The notes below the pieces were generated by a model. It worked only from the letters and a program-made list of their open reading frames with translations, searched no databases and had not been told where the DNA came from. Made by a program: the position numbers and the translations under genes. Below, in pieces: positions 1 to 7,874 of a DNA stretch of 26,965 nucleotides (position 1 is its first letter; every line of letters starts with the position of its first letter). The stretch is taken from positions 1-26,965 of the forward strand of contig JBQTIW010000226.1 of NCBI GenBank assembly GCA_052387735.1, in the 5' to 3' direction. Source of the stretch: RBC101 sp052387735. GTDB taxonomy: Bacteria > Gemmatimonadota > Gemmatimonadetes > Gemmatimonadales > Gemmatimonadaceae.

Positions 1-1
1 G

Positions 2-139
2 GCACAGACGTCGTCCGATCCGCGAACCGCGGTCTCGATCGTGCAGTTCGACAACGTCCAGAACAACGCGGAATACATCATCGGGTCGTTCGTCAGCAAC
101 TTCTGGCGGACGCAATTGTCTTTCCGCCTCGCCTTCTAG
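2..139 (+). CDS. Outer-membrane beta-barrel protein, C-terminal fragment
   Basis: Only the last 45 codons lie in the window; the reading frame is open from position 2 to the TAG at 137-139. The fragment ends QLSFRLAF, with Phe as the last residue and hydrophobic residues at positions -1, -3, -5 and -7 alternating with polar ones. This is the classic C-terminal beta-signal recognised by the BAM complex, so the protein is most likely an outer-membrane barrel (porin, TonB-dependent receptor or TamA/OmpA-like; the family cannot be told). The preceding residues (VSIVQFDN, EYIIGSFVSN) also alternate as beta-strands. A strong hairpin follows 18 bp after the stop. Third codon positions are mostly G or C, as in the other genes. 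Whether it belongs to an operon cannot be judged because its start is outside the window. Confidence 0.7.
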   Translation, partial: AQTSSDPRTAVSIVQFDNVQNNAEYIIGSFVSNFWRTQLSFRLAF

Positions 140-157
140 GACGCCCCCGACCCGCTC

Positions 158-188
158 CGACGGCCCCGGCGATCTGCCGGGGCTGTCG
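158..188 (+). terminator. Hairpin after the barrel gene, terminator candidate
   Basis: Arms 158-170 and 176-188 pair over 13 bp with a single G-T wobble, around the loop GATCT. The hairpin starts 18 bp after the stop codon of the upstream gene. No T-run follows, so it is not a textbook intrinsic terminator; in high-GC bacteria such stems often serve as termination or mRNA-end protection signals. The rest of the 164-bp gap (140-303) shows a weak TTGACG at 213-218 but no convincing -10 box. Confidence 0.5.
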
Positions 189-303
189 TGCGTTGGAAGC
201 CCGACTTGCGCATTGACGCGTGGCGCGAGATAGATCACAGACGGCATGTGCGTCTCCACGCATTGTCAGGCAATGATGACGAACCCGGCGCGGAGAGAGG
301 CAG

Positions 304-2139
304 GTGAGAAGACGCGGGTCTGACGTGTGGTCGATTGGCGCGGCGTTGGCTGCGTCGACGCTGTCGGCATGCGGCGGTGGGGATGGGACGACCACGCCGC
401 CGGCCTGCGTGGTGCAGGACGTCAGCGTGGCGCCCGCCGCCGCGACCCTGCAGGTGGCCAGCACACTCGCGCTCACGGTGGGGATCACCCAGCAGAACTG
501 CGGCACGGTCGCGGTGACCTGGACGTCGACCTCGGCTCACGTGGCGTCGGTGTCCGCGACGGGCGTGGTCACAGGGCTGGCGCCGGGGTCGACGACCGTG
601 TCGGCGAGTGCCGGTGGCCGCAGTGGCACGTCGGCGATCACCGTGGTGCCAGGTCCGGTGTTCACCGTGTCGATCACGCCCGGCGCACCCTCCGTTGAAG
701 TCGGGCAGACGCTGCAGCTCGCCGCCGCCGCGCGGGACACGTTAGGCAATCCGGTCGCCACGACCGTCACCTGGGCCACGTCGGATGCCACGGTGGCGAC
801 CGTCAACGCCTCCGGTCTCGCGTCGGGCGTGCGCGCCGGCACCGCAACGATCTCGGCGACCGCGGGAGGAAGGACTGGTTCCGTGACGCTCACGGTCACG
901 GCACCAAGCGTGGCGACTGTCACCCTCACCCCGGGAACTCGGACCGTGGATGCCGGCACGACACTGCTGGTCCACGCTCAGCCGCGCGCCGCTTCTGGTG
1001 TCCCGATTCAGCGGCCCGTCATCTGGTCCGTCTCCAGCGCCACGCTTGCACGCGTGGTCACGTCCAGCGGAAACGTGGCAAGCGTGGAACTCCTGGCCAC
1101 CGGCAACGTAAACGTCATCGCCACCGCCGAAGGGAAAAGTGTGACACTGCCGCTCGTGGTGTCCGCGAGGCGTCCGCGGTTCGCGTATGCCTACGTCTCC
1201 GACACGACTTTTGCCTACGACACCACCGACCTCGCGTACTCCTCGTCAGGCGGACAGGTGGTGGTCCAGCAGCGCGCTGTCGCAGAATGGCGCGTGCTCT
1301 TCCTCGGGTTGCGACTCAATATCAGCACCGAGCCGATGCTGCCGGTGGTGCGGATGATGGGCGCGCAGAGCGGCAGCTGCACGATCTCGTCGCGATACAC
1401 TGGCCAGTACAGCCCTGCCTATGGGGACGTGTACGGAGTGGATGTCCGCTGTCTGGGTAGCGACGGATCACCACAGCCACGTCCTTTTCTCATCGCCGCC
1501 TTCGGCAGCAACCACACCACGATTCCGTGGGCGTATGCCGAGATCACGGACTCGGTGTCGGCGCTCACCGACAACGTTTTTGTCCCCGGGAGCGGTGCAG
1601 CCACGAGCAGCCGGACGGCGAATGACGTCTATCGTCTCCAGTTCTCACCGTTGTTGTCCGGATACGACATTTGGCACCCTGTGTCGATGAGCCCGGGATT
1701 GACCTGTGCCTCGATGGCCCCGGTGGGATCGGGTAATTCGCGCGGCGTCGATCTCGACTGCGTGAATGCGTCAGGCGCACGCAGTCGATCGAAGTCCGGA
1801 CTGTTCGTGATGATCAACGGTCGCCATCCCGCGCCACGCGCCGATGCAATGATCTCCGCCGACGGAACCATTGCCGCGACGCCGGTGACTGTTGCTCCCG
1901 AGCTCGCGAAACCGGCGACGGGGGTGTACAACGTGCGCGTGACACCGCCGGGCGTGAACTCCACGCGGTATCCGGCGATGATCGTGACGGCGGTTCGCTC
2001 CGCCGCGAATCCCACGGTCGCATGCCGCATTGTCTCGCTGACCACACCCATCGTCGGCACGGTGCAGGCGCGCGTCGAGTGCCGCGACACACAGGGGAAT
2101 CTGCGCGATCACCCGTTCGCGTTCTCCGCCGTGTACTGA
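304..2139 (+). CDS. Big_2 Ig-like surface lipoprotein with three C-terminal Cys-paired repeats
   Basis: A predicted lipoprotein of 611 residues. The GTG start at 304 is preceded by a purine-rich GGAGAGAGG ribosome site. The N-terminus is a short basic stretch, a hydrophobic segment and the lipobox LSAC (Cys23), followed by Gly-rich spacer. Residues about 35-290 hold three bacterial Ig-like (Big_2) domains, recognisable by repeated patterns such as VTWATSDATVATV followed by GTATISATAGG. The second half (about 330-611) matches no family I recognise. It contains three repeats of about 106 residues, each with a cysteine pair: 359/383, 468/486 and 574/593. These probably form disulfides in an all-beta fold. 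Big_2 domains are common in surface adhesins and cell-wall proteins; the binding partner is unknown. No T9SS C-terminal sorting domain is evident. Its stop codon directly abuts that of the convergent permease gene. Confidence 0.8.
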   Translation: MRRRGSDVWSIGAALAASTLSACGGGDGTTTPPACVVQDVSVAPAAATLQVASTLALTVGITQQNCGTVAVTWTSTSAHVASVSATGVVTGLAPGSTTVSASAGGRSGTSAITVVPGPVFTVSITPGAPSVEVGQTLQLAAAARDTLGNPVATTVTWATSDATVATVNASGLASGVRAGTATISATAGGRTGSVTLTVTAPSVATVTLTPGTRTVDAGTTLLVHAQPRAASGVPIQRPVIWSVSSATLARVVTSSGNVASVELLATGNVNVIATAEGKSVTLPLVVSARRPRFAYAYVSDTTFAYDTTDLAYSSSGGQVVVQQRAVAEWRVLFLGLRLNISTEPMLPVVRMMGAQSGSCTISSRYTGQYSPAYGDVYGVDVRCLGSDGSPQPRPFLIAAFGSNHTTIPWAYAEITDSVSALTDNVFVPGSGAATSSRTANDVYRLQFSPLLSGYDIWHPVSMSPGLTCASMAPVGSGNSRGVDLDCVNASGARSRSKSGLFVMINGRHPAPRADAMISADGTIAATPVTVAPELAKPATGVYNVRVTPPGVNSTRYPAMIVTAVRSAANPTVACRIVSLTTPIVGTVQARVECRDTQGNLRDHPFAFSAVY

Positions 2140-4557
2140 CTACTCCGATCGCAGCGCCTCGGTCGGCTGTATGCTGATCGCGCGGCGCGCCGGGATCGCC
2201 ACGGCACCAACCGCCATCGCGACCAGCAGCACGGGGACGACGACGAACGTGAGCGGATCGACAAAGGAGATCCCGTACAACTGGTTGGCGATCAGCTTTC
2301 CTGACACCATGGCCAGCGCGAGTCCGGCGATCGACCCAAACAGTACCGTGCGCCACGTATCACGCAGCACCGTGCGCAGCATCGCGGCGGGCCGCGCGCC
2401 GAGCGCGATGCGCACGCCGATCTCTCTCGTCCGCTGCGTCACCGTGTAGGCTGCGACTCCTCCCACCCCGACCCCGGCGAGCACGATGGCCAGAACGCCG
2501 ATGCCGCCCAGCATCGCCGCCCCGAGTCTGGCGGGAAGCAGCACCACCCGCTGGGCCTCGGTGAGGAGTTGCGGCCTGGGCGGTGCGAGGGCCGGGTCCA
2601 GCTGTCGCACGAGCCGCTGCACCGCCGCCCCTATGTCGCGAGCACTGGCGCCGTCCGCCAGCCGCAGCTCCAGCCACATCCGACGAGCACCCATCTGCGT
2701 CATCGGCACCGCGACGAACATCTTGGGATCCTCGCCTAACGTGTGATACTTCACGTTGCGCGAGAGGCCCACGACTTCGATCCATGGCCCGGATGCCCCC
2801 TCGAGGGAGAAGCGCTTGCCGATCGGATCCTCGCCAGGCCATTGACGGGCCGCGAACGTTTCGTTGACCACCGCCACCGGCGGCGAGCCGGCGACATCCG
2901 TGATCGCCAGATCGCGGCCACGCACGAGCGGAATCCCGAGCGTGCGATGATAGTCGGCCCCCACGCTGTTGAACGCTGTCTGCTCGGGCCGCACGCTATC
3001 CCCGGCGATGGCGCCTTCGCGAAAGAGCGTGGTCTCCGCCATCGAGCCGGTGAGCTCGGCGACCATGGACAGGGTCGCGATGTCCACTCCCCGCAACTCT
3101 CTCGCTTCGCTGAGCACCCGCTCGAAGAACGCGATGCGCTGCGTTTGGTCCAGCGACCGACCCTCGAGGTCGATCTCGGAGACCAGCACACCGGCAGGCG
3201 TGAAGCCGATGTCGATGCGTCCGGCGTTGCTCAGGCTGCGCACGAAGAGGGATGCCGTCGCCAGCAGCAGCGAACACAGGGCAACCTGGGCGAGCAGGAA
3301 GCGACGTCGGATCCGCGTGCCGTCGGCGCCGCCGATCGTCGCGCTCTGCTTGAGGCTCTCCACCACGTCCGTGCGCGCGGCGTGACGCGCGGGGATGAGG
3401 CCGAACAGCAGCAAGGCGCCAAGTGCCACCAGGCCGGTGAACAGCAGCACACGCCAGTCCGGAGCAATGTTGAACTGTACCTCGAAGTCCGCGGGCAGAA
3501 CCCGCGGCAGGAGCGCGGTGCTCCAGCTGGCGAGGAGCAGCGCGGTGACGGCCGCGGCCGCGGCGAGCACGGTTGCCTCGGTGAGCAGGAGACGCAGCAT
3601 GCGTCCGCGTGACGCGCCTAACGCCAATCGCACGCCAAGCTCACGCCGTCGAGCGGCGTTGCGCGCCATCATCAGGTTGCCGACGTTGGTCGCGGCGATG
3701 ACGAGGACCAGCAGTGACACGGAGAGCAGGAGTGCCGAGGCCATCGCAAACGGCAGGCGTACCTCCTCGGTGACCCCGCGCGCCGGCTTCACACTGACGG
3801 AAAAGCCACGATCGCTTGAACGCTCCTGGCGCAACTGGGCAGCGATGACGGACACCTCGGTCTGCGCGTCGTCGAGGCTCCTTCCAGCTGCCAGTCGCCC
3901 TGTGACGTAGAGTAAGCCCTGGATGGAGTCTGGAACGGTGCCCTGGAAAGCCCGCGAGTCGCGGATCGCCACGAAGAGGTCAGCGTTCCACCCGCGCATC
4001 GAGCTTCTCAATCCTTGGGCGGCAACACCGAGGACCTGGAACGCTCGACCGTTGAGGCGAATGGTGGAGCCCACGACCTGTGAGTCGCCGCCGAATCGCC
4101 GGTGCCAGAACGCATGAGACAGGACGACCTGCGGTGCGGTTCCCGATACGCGGTCATTGTCCTCCATGAACAACCGACCAATTGCCGGAACCGATTGCAG
4201 GCCCGCGAACGTGTTTCCGCTCATGAGCGACACGCGCACCCGTTCCGGCTCACCGCCCACGGCGAACGACGCACCCGACTGGCTCTCGGCGAAGAGGTGC
4301 GAGAACGACTTCGATCGGCGACGCAGCTCGTCGAAGTCACGGAAGTTGAACGGCGAGTGGTGGCCGTTGTAGACCCGTACCATCTCGCCGGATCGCGGCA
4401 CCTGCAGCGGCTGGATCAGGAATGCGTTCGCCGCTGAGAAGACCGTGGCGTTGACGCCGACTCCCAGGCCTAACGAGAGAATCGTCGTCAATGCGAATCC
4501 GGGATGGGCGGCGAGCCGGCGGAGCGCGATGCGTACGTCGTCGAGAAAGGGCGTCAT
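2140..4557 (-). CDS. ADOP/MacB-FtsX family ABC transporter permease
   Basis: An inner-membrane permease of 805 residues with the duplicated architecture of the ADOP (acidobacterial duplicated orphan permease) group: an N-terminal segment (VRIALRRLAAHPGFALTTIL), a periplasmic MacB_PCD domain, an FtsX domain (about 275-400, with the motif RRRELGVRLALGASRGRML), a second periplasmic domain, and a second FtsX domain near the C-terminus (TREIGVRIALGARPAAML). The paired 'ELGVRLALGA'/'EIGVRIALGA' motifs are the cytoplasmic coupling loops. MacB-type permeases work by mechanotransmission with a separate ATPase. No ATPase gene is adjacent, as usual for 'orphan' members, so the substrate is unknown. No Shine-Dalgarno sequence is visible before the ATG at 4557. 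The upstream region has sigma-54-like promoter signals. The 3' end abuts the convergent lipoprotein gene. Confidence 0.88.
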   Translation of the reverse strand: MTPFLDDVRIALRRLAAHPGFALTTILSLGLGVGVNATVFSAANAFLIQPLQVPRSGEMVRVYNGHHSPFNFRDFDELRRRSKSFSHLFAESQSGASFAVGGEPERVRVSLMSGNTFAGLQSVPAIGRLFMEDNDRVSGTAPQVVLSHAFWHRRFGGDSQVVGSTIRLNGRAFQVLGVAAQGLRSSMRGWNADLFVAIRDSRAFQGTVPDSIQGLLYVTGRLAAGRSLDDAQTEVSVIAAQLRQERSSDRGFSVSVKPARGVTEEVRLPFAMASALLLSVSLLVLVIAATNVGNLMMARNAARRRELGVRLALGASRGRMLRLLLTEATVLAAAAAVTALLLASWSTALLPRVLPADFEVQFNIAPDWRVLLFTGLVALGALLLFGLIPARHAARTDVVESLKQSATIGGADGTRIRRRFLLAQVALCSLLLATASLFVRSLSNAGRIDIGFTPAGVLVSEIDLEGRSLDQTQRIAFFERVLSEARELRGVDIATLSMVAELTGSMAETTLFREGAIAGDSVRPEQTAFNSVGADYHRTLGIPLVRGRDLAITDVAGSPPVAVVNETFAARQWPGEDPIGKRFSLEGASGPWIEVVGLSRNVKYHTLGEDPKMFVAVPMTQMGARRMWLELRLADGASARDIGAAVQRLVRQLDPALAPPRPQLLTEAQRVVLLPARLGAAMLGGIGVLAIVLAGVGVGGVAAYTVTQRTREIGVRIALGARPAAMLRTVLRDTWRTVLFGSIAGLALAMVSGKLIANQLYGISFVDPLTFVVVPVLLVAMAVGAVAIPARRAISIQPTEALRSE

Positions 4558-4585
4558 CGGAAAGGGGAGAGACTGCCGCTAGACT

Positions 4586-4601
4586 GTCAATCGTCGTGCC
4601 A
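4586..4601 (-). promoter_or_regulatory. Sigma-54-like promoter upstream of the ADOP permease
   Basis: Read on the minus strand, 4601 to 4586 is TGGCACGACGATTGAC. Compared with the sigma-54 consensus TGGCAC-N5-TTGC, the -24 box is perfect and the spacing is right, but the -12 box has TTGA instead of TTGC. A transcript would start near 4575, about 18 nt before the ATG at 4557. The loss of the conserved -12 C keeps confidence low. Confidence 0.3.
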
Positions 4602-4606
4602 GCGCG

Positions 4607-4629
4607 AACCCTTTGTCCCACAAAGGGTT
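4607..4629. promoter_or_regulatory. Perfect 10-bp inverted repeat, candidate operator
   Basis: AACCCTTTGT (4607-4616) and ACAAAGGGTT (4620-4629) form a perfect dyad with spacer CCC. It lies just upstream of the sigma-54-like -24 box of the ADOP gene. It could bind a dimeric regulator or fold as a hairpin. It contains a TGTCC half-site shared with the second dyad at 4672-4692. Confidence 0.4.
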
Positions 4630-4671
4630 ACGGAGTCGCACGAAGCGTGGGACCGTTCACCGGTGGGAAGC

Positions 4672-4692
4672 GCTGTCCGGAAGTGGGACAGC
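4672..4692. promoter_or_regulatory. GCTGTCC-N7-GGACAGC dyad, candidate activator site
   Basis: The 7-bp arms 4672-4678 and 4686-4692 are perfect reverse complements. The dyad sits roughly 100-115 bp upstream of the predicted ADOP transcription start, the usual distance for an enhancer-binding protein of a sigma-54 promoter. A further GGACA half-site is at 4715-4719. The regulator is not in the window. Confidence 0.35.
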
Positions 4693-4953
4693 CGCGAACG
4701 GGTGGGGCGCGGTAGGACAACGAGTGGCACCTGCGCGAAGACGGGCACGCAGCTCAATGTGAGCGTTCTAACCCATCGCTTACAGCTGAAGTCGAAACTG
4801 TTACCTGCGGACGCGCTGCGTTGTCCTGCTGAGGCTGGCTCGCCGGGCCTAACGCATTTCGGTCAACTCCGGCCAAACGTCCGTCGAGACTGCCTCAACT
4901 TGCCCGCTCAGCTCATGTCGACGCCGTCGCCTCGTGGGGGGAAGGGCCGGGGA

Positions 4954-6996
4954 ATGGATGACACGCTTGGCCTGCACGATAAGCGCTTCAAGCGCGACGT
5001 GTGGCTCGTCGCGGTTTTCGCCGCCTGCATTTTCGCGGTGGCCGCCGTGGCAGATCCATTCGATCCCCTGATCCGCTGGGCCAGGCGGCACGAGTCGCTG
5101 AGGGTGGAGGCGTGGCTCACGGTGCTCATGGTGCTGCCGATCGCCGTTGCGGTGTTCGCGCATCGCCGCCGTCGCGAGGTGGTCGAGGCGCTGCGACAGA
5201 GCCGACGCAGCGAGGAGCGGCATCGGGCCTCCGACGCGCGCGCCAATACGCTGCTGCAACTGAGCCCGAATCCGATCATCCTGCTCTGCGCCGACTCGAA
5301 CACGATTCTCGACGGCAACCTCGCCTTCGAGACGCTGTCTGGGCACCGGATTTCCGAGGTCCGGGGACGCACCGAGAGCGAGCTGGAACTCTGGGATAAC
5401 GCCGCGGGTGACTGGACCGAGCACCGATCGCGCCTGGGAAGTGGAGGCGTGAACAACGTGGAGCGGCTCCTTCGCACCGGTGCTGGAGATACGGTTCCCG
5501 TGCTCTATTCCGCAGACTTTCTCACGATCGATGGCGTGCGGGCCCTCCTGGTGACGCTGACGGACTATTCCGAACGCAAACGGCTCGAGCGGGAGCTCGC
5601 GCACCAGGCCTTCCATGACTCCCTCACCGGCCTTGCCAACCGTGCCCTGTTCAGTGACCGGGTTGCGCATACCCTGTCATCGGCCATTCGCCGTCGTGGA
5701 CGTGCTGCCGTGCTCTTTCTGGACGTCGACGACTTCAAGCGGGTGAACGACTCGCTGGGCCATGCAGCCGGCGATGCGCTTCTCCGGGAGATGGCGCGGC
5801 GGATCTCCCACACCGCGCGCGAGTCCGATACGAGTGCCCGCTTTGGCGGAGACGAGTTCGCGATCCTGGTCGACGAGGTGACGGACGCCAACGATGCACT
5901 TCGGTTGGCGGACCGTGTGCTCGCGGCCACACGCGCGCCGGTGATGATCGACGGCGGCGAAGTGTCGATGAGTGTCTCGGTTGGCATCGCCTTCTCCGAG
6001 CCCGGCCAGTCGGCCGAAGAACTGCTCCGCAACGCCGACATCGCGATGTATCTGGCGAAGGCCAAAGGGAAGGGGCGGCACGCGGTGTTTGAGGCGGCGA
6101 TGCACGACGCGGTCGCGTCGCGCCTGCAGCTCGAGCGCGATCTCCAGCTCGCCCTGACCCGCAACGAGTTCGAGTTGTACTACCAGCCGGTCGTCGGAGT
6201 GCGTGATCATCGAGTGGTGGGATTCGAGGCGCTGTTGCGATGGAACCATCCGACGCGCGGACTGCTGGCGCCGGGCGAGTTCATCTCCTTGGCCGAGCAG
6301 ACAGGCCTGATCTGCGACATCGGGCGCTGGGTGGTGATGACCGCCTGTCGTCAGGCGATGGGCTGGCGCTCTGACCGGCCCGACCACGCGGCGGTAACCA
6401 TCGCGGTGAACGTCTCGGTCAAGCAGCTCGAGCGCGACGACGTGATCGATGAAGTGCGGGCCGCGCTGGCGGCTTCCGGGTTGACGCCGGCCCATCTGAC
6501 GTTGGAGATCACCGAGTCGATGCTGGCGCACCACGATTCGCGCATCGCCGAGCGCCTCTGGCAGCTCAAGGGGCTGGGCGTTCGCATTGCCGTAGACGAC
6601 TTTGGCACGGGCTATTCGTCGCTCGCCTACCTGCAGCGTTTTCCCATCGACGTGATCAAGATCGACCGCTCGTTCACTGAACGCCTGAGCCTCGGCGACG
6701 GCGAGCCGGCGCTGTCGCGCGCGGTTGTCACGTTAGGCCGGATGCTGGCCATGCCGTCCATCATCGAGGGCGTTGAGTGCGAGGAGCAGTGGCTCCGCCT
6801 CCAGGACCTCGGGTGCGAGTATGGTCAAGGGTTCTATCTGTCCCGACCGATGACGGGCGACGCGGCACTGGCGCTGCTGGGCGGCGAAGACCCCGCGGGG
6901 AGCGGAGAGCGGGGAGCGGGGAGCGATTGGAAGGTCGGAGAGGCCCCCGGATCCTGCGTTCGTTCTCCGCTCTCCGCTCCCCGCTCCCCGCACTAA
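4954..6996 (+). CDS. Membrane PAS-GGDEF-EAL c-di-GMP enzyme
   Basis: A protein of 680 residues that probably makes and/or degrades cyclic di-GMP. The ATG at 4954 is preferred because a GGGGGAAGG ribosome site precedes it; an ATG at 4915 is possible, and everything further upstream reads as non-coding. Two transmembrane segments lie near residues 11-30 and 50-68. They are followed by a short coiled stretch and a PAS domain (about 95-205). The GGDEF domain has an intact active site (residues 298-302) and the inhibitory I-site RESD five residues before it, so diguanylate cyclase activity with product feedback is expected. The EAL domain keeps the EAL signature (E425) and the DDFGTGYSS motif, so phosphodiesterase activity is also plausible. 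The last 35 or so residues are encoded by heptad repeats, lie beyond the EAL domain and look like a captured intergenic hairpin. The gene is convergent with mlaD. Confidence 0.9.
   Translation: MDDTLGLHDKRFKRDVWLVAVFAACIFAVAAVADPFDPLIRWARRHESLRVEAWLTVLMVLPIAVAVFAHRRRREVVEALRQSRRSEERHRASDARANTLLQLSPNPIILLCADSNTILDGNLAFETLSGHRISEVRGRTESELELWDNAAGDWTEHRSRLGSGGVNNVERLLRTGAGDTVPVLYSADFLTIDGVRALLVTLTDYSERKRLERELAHQAFHDSLTGLANRALFSDRVAHTLSSAIRRRGRAAVLFLDVDDFKRVNDSLGHAAGDALLREMARRISHTARESDTSARFGGDEFAILVDEVTDANDALRLADRVLAATRAPVMIDGGEVSMSVSVGIAFSEPGQSAEELLRNADIAMYLAKAKGKGRHAVFEAAMHDAVASRLQLERDLQLALTRNEFELYYQPVVGVRDHRVVGFEALLRWNHPTRGLLAPGEFISLAEQTGLICDIGRWVVMTACRQAMGWRSDRPDHAAVTIAVNVSVKQLERDDVIDEVRAALAASGLTPAHLTLEITESMLAHHDSRIAERLWQLKGLGVRIAVDDFGTGYSSLAYLQRFPIDVIKIDRSFTERLSLGDGEPALSRAVVTLGRMLAMPSIIEGVECEEQWLRLQDLGCEYGQGFYLSRPMTGDAALALLGGEDPAGSGERGAGSDWKVGEAPGSCVRSPLSAPRSPH
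6895..6991. terminator. Inverted heptad-repeat hairpin at a convergent gene junction
   Basis: Four head-to-tail heptads GCGGRGA (6895-6922) face four heptads TCYCCGC (6964-6991) across a 38-nt loop. Pairing in register gives a 28-bp stem with one A-C mismatch and two G-T wobbles. The structure lies inside the 3' end of the GGDEF-EAL gene and directly beside the stop of mlaD, so it is well placed as a two-way transcription terminator or mRNA end. The repeat period of 7 means the two arms encode unrelated peptides. Confidence 0.6.
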
Positions 6997-7874
6997 AAGA
7001 TTTCCAGCGTAATGAACTTCCGCGGGTTCTTCCTGAACTCCACGGTCAGCGAATCCACGCGCGACAGGAGCCGGCGGAAGTCGTTGTAGAGGGCGGGATC
7101 GTTCACGAACTTGGCGGCGGTTCCCTCCCCTGTCTCCACCTTGGCCAGGATCGCGTTCATCCGGTCGGTGGTCGTCTTCAGCTCCGTTGTCGCTGCCGAG
7201 AGGTTGCTCGCGGTGACGCGGAGCGCCCGCACGGCGGAGTCGACCTGTTGGGAGTCGACCGCCGCGGCCCTGGATCGCACCGTGGCGATCGTGGCTTGCA
7301 GCTCCCGCGACTGCAGTGTCGCGATCTGGCCCATGTGCAGGACCAGTCGATTGAGCGACTCAGCGGTGCGGCGCATCTCCCGCAGCCCACCCGAATCGAC
7401 GAATTGTTCGTGCGCGCTCCGCAGCAGGTTGTTGACTCCCTGCGAGATGGTGTCGGCGCTTGCGGCCAGCTTGGAGATGCCTGCCTGCGGTGCCCCGACC
7501 GGCACGGTATCGCCTTCGGCGAAGTACTCCGCCGTCTGGCGTCCCGGCGTGAGACCGATGGCCACGTCACCGAAGAAGCCGTTAGGCATGATGCTGGCTG
7601 TGGCGCTTGTGGGCACCTTGTACTGCTCCTCCAGTCGGTAGGTGACGAGCAGCGTCCCCGTGGGCTCGAAGGCGATCTCGTCGACAAAGCCGACCGTGGC
7701 GCCGGCGAGCCAGACCGGCTGGCCCTGTTTGAGGCCCTGTCCCCACGGGAAGCGCGAGTACAGCGGATAGCCCTGGGACAAACCACCCCGCGCCAGCCAG
7801 ATCGCGCCGAGGACGGCCACGGCGATGGCGGCGGTCGTGAACATGCCAACGAGTACTTCGTCGCGTCGTTTCAT
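6993..7874 (-). CDS. mlaD: MlaD-like MCE-domain lipid transport protein
   Basis: A protein of 293 residues with one N-terminal transmembrane anchor (about residues 8-30, TTAAIAVAVLGAIWLA) followed by an MCE domain (about 38-118, with GQPVWLAGATVGFVDEI). A long helical C-terminal part (about 130-293) has the hydrophobic pattern of MCE proteins that form periplasmic needles or tethers. In the Mla family this subunit sits in a ring on the MlaE permease and shuttles phospholipid between the membranes. The ATG at 7874 overlaps the mlaE stop (ATGA), so translation is coupled. The C-terminus ends at a TAG overlapping, antiparallel, the stop of the GGDEF-EAL gene. The exact lipid and the direction of transport cannot be read from sequence. 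The symbol is by family; it could equally be called ttg2C-like. Confidence 0.88.
   Translation of the reverse strand: MKRRDEVLVGMFTTAAIAVAVLGAIWLARGGLSQGYPLYSRFPWGQGLKQGQPVWLAGATVGFVDEIAFEPTGTLLVTYRLEEQYKVPTSATASIMPNGFFGDVAIGLTPGRQTAEYFAEGDTVPVGAPQAGISKLAASADTISQGVNNLLRSAHEQFVDSGGLREMRRTAESLNRLVLHMGQIATLQSRELQATIATVRSRAAAVDSQQVDSAVRALRVTASNLSAATTELKTTTDRMNAILAKVETGEGTAAKFVNDPALYNDFRRLLSRVDSLTVEFRKNPRKFITLEIF

Larger units (their letters stand above)
4558..4953. other. 396-bp divergent intergenic region
   Basis: The region lies between the start of the ADOP permease gene (-) and the chosen start of the GGDEF-EAL gene (+). It holds a sigma-54-like promoter on the minus strand (4586-4601), two inverted repeats (4607-4629 and 4672-4692) sharing TGTCC/GGACA half-sites, a further GGACA at 4715-4719, and the only non-coding copy of the dispersed GTTAGGC motif (4847-4853). 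The + frame is open upstream of 4954, but that stretch reads as non-coding: there is no ribosome site, no domain and mixed codon third positions. Confidence 0.6.

Noticed and set aside
2743..3612. 289-codon plus-strand open frame
   Set aside because: It lies antisense within the ADOP permease gene, has a composition typical of high-GC shadow frames (Arg/Gln/Glu-rich) and no domain or ribosome site.
4725..4740. TGGCAC on the plus strand as a sigma-54 box for the GGDEF-EAL gene
   Set aside because: No TTGC element at the required spacing follows; only the -24 hexamer matches.
4504..4953. N-terminal extension of the GGDEF-EAL frame
   Set aside because: The extra 150 codons overlap the start of the divergent permease gene, carry mixed third positions and no domain, while the ATG at 4954 has a good ribosome site just before the first membrane segment.
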